Below are positions 17,050 through 24,820 of a DNA stretch of 33,419 nucleotides, piece by piece (the stretch's first letter is position 1; every line of letters begins with the position of its first letter). Source of the stretch: an uncultured Alphaproteobacteria bacterium (GTDB lineage: Bacteria > Pseudomonadota > Alphaproteobacteria > RF32 > CAG-239); NCBI GenBank assembly GCA_947588655.1, contig CANPYS010000020.1:1-33419 (forward strand). Direction: 5' to 3'. The notes under the pieces were generated by a model. That model was not told where the DNA came from. It made no database searches and was given only the letters and a program-made list of their open reading frames with translations. Both the position numbers and the translations under genes were made by a program.

Positions 17050-18765
17050 TTGTCTGAAGAAAACGAAAATCAGTATGTTGTTTTAGCGCGCAAATATCGC
17101 CCGCAAACTTTTGAAGATTTGCTCGGGCAGGACGCGCTTGTTCAGACATTAACAAACGCCATAAAAAATAACCGATTGCATCATGCGTATATTTTAACGG
17201 GTATTAGGGGTGTTGGTAAAACAACCACGGCAAGGCTGATTGCGCGCGCCCTTAATTGCACGGGTCTTGACGGCAAAGGTGGCCCAACAATTACCCCTTG
17301 TGGCGCTTGCGAAAATTGTAAGGCGATTGCCGCCGGACGGCATATTGACGTTATGGAGCTTGACGCGGCATCGCGTACGGGTGTTGAGGATATTCGCGAG
17401 CTTTTGGACGGTGTGCGTTATAAGCCAGTTAATGCGCGTTACAAAATATATATTATTGATGAAGTCCACATGCTTTCAAAAGGGGCGTTCAACGCTTTGT
17501 TAAAAACATTGGAAGAGCCTCCGGCGCATGTTAAATTTATTTTTGCCACGACCGAAATTCGCAAAGTGCCCGTAACGGTTCTTTCGCGTTGCCAACGGTT
17601 TGATTTACAGCGCTTAAGCATTGAAACACTGATGAAGTTGTTTCATAAAATTACAACTGCCGAAGGTCTAGAAGCTGATGAAGAAGCGCTTCAAATTGTG
17701 GCGCGTGCGGCGGATGGTTCGGCGCGTGACGGGCTTTCTTTATTAGATCAGGCAATTGTTTTGGGTGACGGCAAAATCAAGACCTCTACTGTGGCAGATA
17801 TGATTGGCTTGGCTGACCGAAGTCAGACGCTTTCGCTCTTTGAAAGTTTGGCAAAAGGCAATATGCCTTCTGTTGTTGGCAACCTCAAAGATCAGTACAA
17901 CAATGGGGCAAATCCGGTAAGCATTTTGCAAGATTTAATTCATGTCACACACATGTTGACGCGCGCCAAAATTGTGCCTGAAACCATTCATCAAGAAATG
18001 ATGTCTGAAACCGAGCGCGCGTTATGTGAAAATCTTTCCAAGGCGCTTTCGGTAGGCGTGTTATCGCGCTTATGGCAAATTTTGCTCAAAGGCTTGTCGG
18101 AAGTGAACAACGCGCCGCAACCGCTTGAAGCGTTAGAAATGGTTTTGATTCGTGCCGCATATGCTTCTTCTTTGCCAACGCCTTCTGAAATTTTGGATGA
18201 CGTAAAAAAAAACGCTAGTCCCATAGCTATTTCTAAACATATGCCGGCGCAAGAAATGCCGACTGCGCCCGAGCCTGCGCCCAAAAAAATAACGACACCT
18301 GAGTTGCCGCCAAAAGCGCCCCTTGCTAAGGCTTCTAACGCGCCAAAGTTTGATTCGGTTGAAGATTTGATTGCTTATTTAGAGGCGCACAAACAGCCGA
18401 TTCTTTTATTTGCGTTAAAGCACGATGTTAGCGTCACGCATTTTGAAGACGGTTTGATAAACCTTGTTGTTTCAGATAAAACTGCGCCTGATTTTATTCA
18501 AAATCTGCGCCGCGTTTTGTTTGAGGCAACACAAAAGAATTGGGTTGTTGAGGAAACGCTTGGGCAAGTAGGGCAAACAATTGCCGATGAAGAAGATAAA
18601 AAAGCGGAAGAAAACAAACATAATGTTATTCAAAATCCGCTGATAAAAGCCGTATTAGATGAGTTTAAAGGCGCAAAAATAGATACTTTAACGCATAAAG
18701 CCGATACTAAACAAACAAAAGAGGACGAATATATAACACCTGTTTATGAAGAGGAGGATGATTAA
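17050..18765 (+). CDS. dnaX: DNA polymerase III subunit tau/gamma (TTG start)
   Basis: YRPQTFEDLLGQDALVQTL, GIRGVGKTTTARL, CGACENCKAI, IYIIDEVHMLSKGAFNALLKTLEEPPAHVKFIFATTE. Confidence 0.97.
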   Translation: MSEENENQYVVLARKYRPQTFEDLLGQDALVQTLTNAIKNNRLHHAYILTGIRGVGKTTTARLIARALNCTGLDGKGGPTITPCGACENCKAIAAGRHIDVMELDAASRTGVEDIRELLDGVRYKPVNARYKIYIIDEVHMLSKGAFNALLKTLEEPPAHVKFIFATTEIRKVPVTVLSRCQRFDLQRLSIETLMKLFHKITTAEGLEADEEALQIVARAADGSARDGLSLLDQAIVLGDGKIKTSTVADMIGLADRSQTLSLFESLAKGNMPSVVGNLKDQYNNGANPVSILQDLIHVTHMLTRAKIVPETIHQEMMSETERALCENLSKALSVGVLSRLWQILLKGLSEVNNAPQPLEALEMVLIRAAYASSLPTPSEILDDVKKNASPIAISKHMPAQEMPTAPEPAPKKITTPELPPKAPLAKASNAPKFDSVEDLIAYLEAHKQPILLFALKHDVSVTHFEDGLINLVVSDKTAPDFIQNLRRVLFEATQKNWVVEETLGQVGQTIADEEDKKAEENKHNVIQNPLIKAVLDEFKGAKIDTLTHKADTKQTKEDEYITPVYEEEDD

Positions 18766-18766
18766 G

Positions 18767-19087
18767 ATGATGAATATTCAAGGCTTAATGAAACAAGCGC
18801 AAATGGTTCAAAAACGTATGCGCGAAACGCAAGAGCGCTTAGCTTCTGAAGAGCGCACAGGCACAAGTGGCGGCGGATTGGTAAGCGTTGTATTAAACGG
18901 TCAACACGAGATGAAAAGTATGCATATAGATGTATCGCTTTTAAAAGACGGCGATTCGGAAATGCTTGAAGATTTAATAACAGCCGCTTATCATGACGCG
19001 CATCGTCAAATTGAACAAATGCAAGAAGATGGCTTGAAAGAGGCATCAGGTGGCATTAACTTTGGCGGGTTAAAAATTCCGTTTTAA
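18767..19087 (+). CDS. ybaB: YbaB/EbfC nucleoid-associated protein
   Basis: MMNIQGLMKQAQMVQKRMRETQERL...DLITAAYHDA; dnaX-ybaB-recR order. Confidence 0.93.
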   Translation: MMNIQGLMKQAQMVQKRMRETQERLASEERTGTSGGGLVSVVLNGQHEMKSMHIDVSLLKDGDSEMLEDLITAAYHDAHRQIEQMQEDGLKEASGGINFGGLKIPF

Positions 19088-19098
19088 GGGGATAAGCC

Positions 19099-19692
19099 GT
19101 GGCGGGAAAAGAAATTGAAAAGCTAATAAAAACAATTGCCAAGTTGCCGGCTTTGGGGACGCGTTCCGCAAGGCGCATCGCGCTTTATTTGCTTAAAAAC
19201 CGCGCGCAAAGTTTGTCGCCGTTGATTGAGGCTTTGCAAGAAGTTGAAAAAAATATTAAAACGTGCGCTGTTTGTGGCAATTTTGATACAGATGAAATTT
19301 GTAGCATTTGCGCATCGCCGTCCCGTGATTCCAAAACGCTTTGCGTGGTGCAAGATGTGGCGGATTTATGGGCGATGGAGCGCATTGGTTTTTATAAAGG
19401 CAGGTATCATGTTTTAGGCGGCGTTTTATCGGCTTTGGAAGGCGTGCGTACTGAAGATTTAAATATGCAGGCGCTTTTTGACAGAGTGGAAAAAAGCGCT
19501 TTTGAAGAAATTATTTTGGCTTTGCCGGCAACGGTTGACGGTCAAATTACCGCGCATTATATTTTAACAGGTTTAAAAGATAAAAACATCAAAGTAACAA
19601 GTTTGGCGCAAGGCATTCCGATGGGCGCAGAGCTTGATTATATGGATGACGGCACAATTCAACTTGCGCTTTTAGCCCGCAAACCCGTTTAG
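19099..19692 (+). CDS. recR: Recombination protein RecR (GTG start)
   Basis: LPALGTRSARRIALYLL, CAVCGNFDTDEICSIC, Toprim region LCVVQDVADLWAMERIGFYKGRYHVLGG. Confidence 0.96.
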   Translation: MAGKEIEKLIKTIAKLPALGTRSARRIALYLLKNRAQSLSPLIEALQEVEKNIKTCAVCGNFDTDEICSICASPSRDSKTLCVVQDVADLWAMERIGFYKGRYHVLGGVLSALEGVRTEDLNMQALFDRVEKSAFEEIILALPATVDGQITAHYILTGLKDKNIKVTSLAQGIPMGAELDYMDDGTIQLALLARKPV

Positions 19693-19697
19693 CTATT

Positions 19698-20708
19698 TTA
19701 TGAGGTACAAGAACATAAGTATAGTAATTCTTTATGATTAGTAAAATAAGTTTTTCCTGTATTAAAAAAGCGGTATTGAGTATCAAATATTTTAACGCTA
19801 CCTTTCTTAGTTAAAATATCATAAATATCCATTTCTGATATTTTATTAATTGATGCTGTACTTTCAGCGGTATAGGTATTATTATAGGAAAGTAAAATAT
19901 ATTTAGTATTGGCCAAAGAAACCAATTCTTGTAATTGTTTCTTAGCAGAAGCCGTTGAATACAAACTCATTTTTTCTTTTCTAGGCATTTTTAAAGTTTT
20001 CCCAAAAACAGGGGGCTTGTTCCATTCTGCCAGGTTCTCTAAAATATGATAAAAGTTTGCATATTGTCTGGCATTATAAGGAGGGTCTATATATAGCAAA
20101 TCGGACTTTATATTTTTAATTAGCAGATTTGCATTTTGTTGATAAATTTCAGGCTTGTATTTGTAGTTTTTAATATTAAGAGCCTCTAAAAAAACCCCAT
20201 TCTCTTTTGGAGGAGATTTTAAAAAAGATTCAAAATGTCCTACAGTGTTAGCTATTTTATCAGCAGCATATAGAAGAGAAGCAAGAATAATAAAGTACTC
20301 TCGTTTTGTTAAAGACTCTTTGTTCTTTTCTAAATGTTCGCGAATGGAACCGATTTTTAAAGCGTCTTCAAACGAATAATAAGTATTAGAAAAGGTCTCT
20401 GAAAAATAATTATCTTGGAGGTAATCAGAGCTTTTGTTGTAATAATTTATTAATTTAGAAACTTTATTATCATTATAATCGTCTCCGCTAAGCCAAGCCT
20501 GATAAAAAACCTGATTGGAAAATAAAATATCATTAATTATTAGTTTTTTACGTTGCTCTAAAAAAAAACAAGAAACAACACCGGTGCCAGCAAAAATATC
20601 AGCGACGGTTTCAAAAGAGATATTTTCTTTTTTTAAAACATTATCAATAAAAGATAATAATTTAAACTTATTACCTATATATCTACGATTCTGTAAATTA
20701 ATTGTCAT
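19698..20708 (-). CDS. D12-class DNA adenine-N6 methyltransferase (M1)
   Basis: RYIGNKFKLLSFI, VADIFAGTGVVSCFF (motif I), LLYIDPPYNARQYANFYH (motif IV DPPY). Confidence 0.88.
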   Translation of the reverse strand: MTINLQNRRYIGNKFKLLSFIDNVLKKENISFETVADIFAGTGVVSCFFLEQRKKLIINDILFSNQVFYQAWLSGDDYNDNKVSKLINYYNKSSDYLQDNYFSETFSNTYYSFEDALKIGSIREHLEKNKESLTKREYFIILASLLYAADKIANTVGHFESFLKSPPKENGVFLEALNIKNYKYKPEIYQQNANLLIKNIKSDLLYIDPPYNARQYANFYHILENLAEWNKPPVFGKTLKMPRKEKMSLYSTASAKKQLQELVSLANTKYILLSYNNTYTAESTASINKISEMDIYDILTKKGSVKIFDTQYRFFNTGKTYFTNHKELLYLCSCTS

Positions 20709-21660
20709 AATTTAAAATTACAACTTCCCTTTCATTAGATTTTCTATTTATTTTGTGATAACTTGATGAACGATAATGATATTCGATATCAACGACACTA
20801 AAATTATTTTTTTCTATCCATTTTTGGAGAATAGTATTATTTGCCCCTTCTTTTGATAAAATATTTGACAGAGCAAAGCGAATGCCTTTTTGCGATAAAA
20901 AGTCGAGAGTGTCTAGTAACCTTTCCTCTTGGTATTCTGTCCATGCAGAATGTTGACAATTAGAATTATTATATACAGCATTTGATATTAAATATGGAGG
21001 GTCACAGTATACAAAATCATTTTCAGATAGCTCGAATTCTTTAACTACAGAGAAATCAGAAAAATAAAACTTTATATTTTTATTTTTAATCCCTTGTTTG
21101 AAGGAGTGGAGTTTTTCCCGAATGCTAGCATTAAAATCTGTTTTGCCAACAGGCATATTAAACTTTCCTGATGAATTAAATCGTATATCATTATTAAAAC
21201 AAAAACTAAGAAGGACTAAAAGATAAATAGATTTTTCTCCCGTTTCCAACTGAGAAGAATTAAAAAAGGTTCGTAACTTTTCATAGCCATTTTTATTATA
21301 TTTTTTAAATCCGTTGTTTCCTTCAACATAAGGTTTATATACACTGTACCCCTTGTTAAAAGTATCCGACAGATTGAAAGAATATATTATTTCCTCTGCT
21401 TTTGAGATAATGCTGTTTTCAGAAAAGAGTTGTAATGTCTGCAATAATTCTATAAGAGGACGATTGATGTCTATACAAACAACTTCTTGAGATTGATTTA
21501 TTACATTTAAACCTATAGAGGCTCCGCCACAACACATATCGATAAAGCGATTAATCTTTTTAGGGAAAAGTGGAATTATTTGTTCAAGTAAACGAGACTT
21601 GTTTCCTGTATAGTTTAAGGGGGTTTTAATATAATTGTCAAATAAATTTATATTAGTCAT
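20698..21660 (-). CDS. D12-class DNA adenine-N6 methyltransferase (M2, Dam-like)
   Basis: LNYTGNKSRLLEQIIPLFP, FIDMCCGGASIGLNV, FVYCDPPYLISNAVYN. Confidence 0.9.
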   Translation of the reverse strand: MTNINLFDNYIKTPLNYTGNKSRLLEQIIPLFPKKINRFIDMCCGGASIGLNVINQSQEVVCIDINRPLIELLQTLQLFSENSIISKAEEIIYSFNLSDTFNKGYSVYKPYVEGNNGFKKYNKNGYEKLRTFFNSSQLETGEKSIYLLVLLSFCFNNDIRFNSSGKFNMPVGKTDFNASIREKLHSFKQGIKNKNIKFYFSDFSVVKEFELSENDFVYCDPPYLISNAVYNNSNCQHSAWTEYQEERLLDTLDFLSQKGIRFALSNILSKEGANNTILQKWIEKNNFSVVDIEYHYRSSSYHKINRKSNEREVVILNYDN

Positions 21661-22987
21661 TTTCTATCCCATAAAAACTTGCTAAGGTTTCAATGTCTGC
21701 AAAAATCCCTTTTCGCAATAGCTCTTTTTTATTACTATGTTCTACATAGAAAGAAAGCATTTGATATACGATGGAGCTTTTCGCATTGTGTATTTTCCGA
21801 TGACAATTAGGACATAAAGGAATAATATTTTCTGGAATATCTATGTCGTGTTCAAAAAATTTTGCGTTTTCCAATTGTATCATATGATGTCCTTCTAGGT
21901 ATGGAAGGTCTTTTTTAGTATTAAAATAATTAAGTTCATGGGCTTTATGAATGTCCTCATCCTGTGCAAAACAATCAAAAAAGCATTTATATCCATATTT
22001 TTCTATTGCTATTTGTTTTATATTCTTCCTTTCTTTTTTACGTACAAAGTTATTATCAAATTTTATTCCTAAGGTAAATTCAAAAACGTCTTTTAAGATT
22101 ATTCTATTCGATGAGTCAAGTAAAACTTCCAAAGTTTTTTGCTTTTCTTCCAAATTAAAATAATCGTTTAAATGATAATCATATATTAAACTTACATAAA
22201 TTTTTATAATATTTTCAAAATCTAACGTTTCACTGTTTTCTATACAAGATTGTTTAAATAAATAATAATTTATTATTATTCCTAGCTCTTTGTAAAAATT
22301 ATTTAACCCACCGGCTATATCTATTCTTTTATAAAGCATAGAGGATTCGTTTTTTGTAAGACTAGCTAGATAAGATAATTCATTTTTAGAAACATCATTA
22401 TGTATGAGTTTGTAAGCGAAGTCATAGGATGTTTGTACAGCGGGATTATAAAAAATTAAAGCTAAAACTGTTCTGCCAAGATTTTTTTGTAAAAGATCTT
22501 GTGTGGAATCTTTGATAAAAGTTTCATTTTTAGAAGATAAAATTTTGTTTATTTCTACCAGTGGTTGATTATCTACGTCAAAATAGCGTCCTGTTAACAA
22601 ATAAAGATTTAAAATAAATTGTAAGTAGTTTTTACCGTAATTCTGATCTATCCTATACAATTTTTCTCCAATTTTATTAATATCAGGAGTATCTTTAATT
22701 TTACGGAATAGTATTTTGGCTAATTCTAACCTTTTAAATTTTTGCTTATTCTTTTTTAGTACGGAAGGATTTTTGAACCACTTTTCCCATGCCGTATAGT
22801 CGTTTTTCAGTTCAATATATTTTGGGAGTAACTCTTCAATATATGTTGCAAATGTATCCACAGAACGAATATTTGTAGTTATAAAACCAAAAACTCTATG
22901 TTGCTCATTATTATGCGCAGAAGACACAAATTCTTTTTCTTCTTGTTTGATGCAAGTTAAAGTTTTTTCTAAAGTTTCCATAGTCAA
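21653..22987 (-). CDS. HNH endonuclease, probable restriction enzyme of the adjacent methyltransferases
   Basis: C-terminal YKCFFDCF...YLEGHHMIQLENAKFF...IPENIIPLCPNCHRKIHNAK (HNH with Cys pairs); 8-nt overlap with the downstream methyltransferase gene. Confidence 0.82.
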   Translation of the reverse strand: MTMETLEKTLTCIKQEEKEFVSSAHNNEQHRVFGFITTNIRSVDTFATYIEELLPKYIELKNDYTAWEKWFKNPSVLKKNKQKFKRLELAKILFRKIKDTPDINKIGEKLYRIDQNYGKNYLQFILNLYLLTGRYFDVDNQPLVEINKILSSKNETFIKDSTQDLLQKNLGRTVLALIFYNPAVQTSYDFAYKLIHNDVSKNELSYLASLTKNESSMLYKRIDIAGGLNNFYKELGIIINYYLFKQSCIENSETLDFENIIKIYVSLIYDYHLNDYFNLEEKQKTLEVLLDSSNRIILKDVFEFTLGIKFDNNFVRKKERKNIKQIAIEKYGYKCFFDCFAQDEDIHKAHELNYFNTKKDLPYLEGHHMIQLENAKFFEHDIDIPENIIPLCPNCHRKIHNAKSSIVYQMLSFYVEHSNKKELLRKGIFADIETLASFYGIEND

Positions 22988-23070
22988 TTTCCTTTTTTAT
23001 AATACTTGAGCCGATTTTTTTAATTGTCAAGAAAAAACAAAATTTATATACTTAATAAAACTTACTATAG

Positions 23071-23586
23071 TTAATGAAGCTTTTGTTTAAAAAAAACAGT
23101 ATATCCGTTGGAATTTAGCTTGTTAAGCGTGGCTTCAAGCTCGGGGTTTGGGGGCATTTGCCCTGTTGTTTGAAATTGGGCTAAATATTGCAAATATTGC
23201 GCATAACGGTTTTTATAAGGCGGAATGCCGTTATCAAGCGGCGCGCTTTCTACAAGCAAAACAGGCTGATTTTCAGGCGGATTGTTTTGAACAGAAGGCT
23301 CTAAAGCCACATTTTCGGCAGGCTCATCAGAAACAATTGCCAAAGGCTCGGTAAACGATTCTTCTTGAGGTGGCGTTTCCGGCATCAAAGGAATAAAACG
23401 CCCGTCCACCGCGATATATTGAACATTTTGTTCCACCGCTGTTGGCAAAGGTCCATTGTAAGTAACAGGCGGAAGTTTTTCGTATCGGGGAGCCGTTTCA
23501 GTGGCAGGAATAAAAAATCCTTGAGCAAAAGAGATGCTTGCGCCACAAATGCAAAAAATATAAAAGAAAAACCGAAACAAAAACAT
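23071..23586 (-). CDS. Hypothetical secreted proline-rich protein
   Basis: Signal peptide FLFRFFFYIFCICGASISFAQ; Pro/Glu-rich middle; core-genome-like composition. Confidence 0.55.
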   Translation of the reverse strand: MFLFRFFFYIFCICGASISFAQGFFIPATETAPRYEKLPPVTYNGPLPTAVEQNVQYIAVDGRFIPLMPETPPQEESFTEPLAIVSDEPAENVALEPSVQNNPPENQPVLLVESAPLDNGIPPYKNRYAQYLQYLAQFQTTGQMPPNPELEATLNKLNSNGYTVFFKQKLH

Positions 23587-23628
23587 CTATTAACCCTCTA
23601 TTGACAATTTTAAGTTAAACTAGAATAC

Positions 23629-24318
23629 ATGAAAAAACTTTTTTATACGTTAATTTTTTTAAATTTAATAGCTTTGCCCTTAAAAGCAAGCGCTTTAAGC
23701 CGTGCCGATGCGCGTTGCCTTGCGGATTTAGAACCGCCTGAAGTAAGCATTGAAACATCGCTTGGCAAGCTTCGTTATGACTTTAGCAAAAGCAACAAAA
23801 GCCTCACCAGAATGCACGTCCGCAATTATGGTGGCACTGTGTCAAAGGGAAGTGAGGTTCGGGGTTTGGCGTCATACACGCTTTTCAAACAGGTCAGTTT
23901 CAGAATACAAAAAAAGACATTGTCAGACGGCACAATTTGTGTTGCGCCGGAATATGTTCAGCTTAAAATTGGCATTCAAGATCCCACCATTTATATCTCG
24001 CGTGATTTAGAAAAGGATTCGTGCGATTATATAGTTGCCATGCGCCACGAGCAGACGCATTTGCAAACGATTACGGAAATTTTTCAATATTATTTGCCGG
24101 CGCTTAAAGAGAGTTTTTTTGATTCGGTGCGCCAAAACAGAATGGTCAGCTCAACGCAAAACGTAGATACCACGCAAATTCAGGAAGAATTTAAGAAAAT
24201 TTATTTTGCCTCGCTCCAACCTGTTTTAGATAAAATCCGCGCCGATGTGTTAGAAGAGCAGGAAAAACTTGATAGTCCTGAAAATTATAAATATGAACAA
24301 AGCTTGTGTATGCCATGA
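23629..24318 (+). CDS. Hypothetical secreted protein with a HExxH motif (putative zincin-like)
   Basis: Signal peptide MKKLFYTLIFLNLIALPLKASA; CDYIVAMRHEQTHLQTITEIF. Confidence 0.6.
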   Translation: MKKLFYTLIFLNLIALPLKASALSRADARCLADLEPPEVSIETSLGKLRYDFSKSNKSLTRMHVRNYGGTVSKGSEVRGLASYTLFKQVSFRIQKKTLSDGTICVAPEYVQLKIGIQDPTIYISRDLEKDSCDYIVAMRHEQTHLQTITEIFQYYLPALKESFFDSVRQNRMVSSTQNVDTTQIQEEFKKIYFASLQPVLDKIRADVLEEQEKLDSPENYKYEQSLCMP

Positions 24319-24755
24319 AAATATTAATCAAAGCCATAGGAAAAACAAAAAACGGCTCGCCCGAACAAGCGCTTGCAAAAATGTATTGTGAACGTCTGTC
24401 TTGGGATATTGAAATCAAAGAAAAAGATAACGCCACGCAGGCTGAAGAGGCTGATTTTTTGTTAAATAATCTGCCCAAAGGGGCAAAAATTGTGGTTTTG
24501 GATGAGCGGGGCGAAAATCTTTCAAGCTTGGAATTAGCGCATAAAATTGAATCTTGGCAATGCGAGGGTTGTTCAGAAATTTGCTTTTTAATCGGCGGTG
24601 CAGACGGACATCTGCCCCAAACGCGCCAAAAGGCGGATTTAGTTCTGTCTTTCGGGCGTTTAACAATGCCACATATGCTTTTTAGGGCGGTTTTATGCGA
24701 GCAAATTTATCGTGTGCAGACCATTATAAACAAACATCCTTATCATAGAGCCTGA
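24315..24755 (+). CDS. rlmH: 23S rRNA pseudouridine-1915 N3-methyltransferase RlmH
   Basis: ALDERG-like VVLDERGENLSSLELAHKIE, CFLIGGADGHLPQTRQKADLVLSFGRLTMPHMLFRAVLCEQIYRVQTIINKHPYHRA. Confidence 0.95.
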   Translation: MKILIKAIGKTKNGSPEQALAKMYCERLSWDIEIKEKDNATQAEEADFLLNNLPKGAKIVVLDERGENLSSLELAHKIESWQCEGCSEICFLIGGADGHLPQTRQKADLVLSFGRLTMPHMLFRAVLCEQIYRVQTIINKHPYHRA

Positions 24756-24820
24756 TAAAAATCTTGACAGTTAAGGGTTTTCAAAATATAACCGAAAAAA
24801 AGATTTTGGAGAAAATAAAT

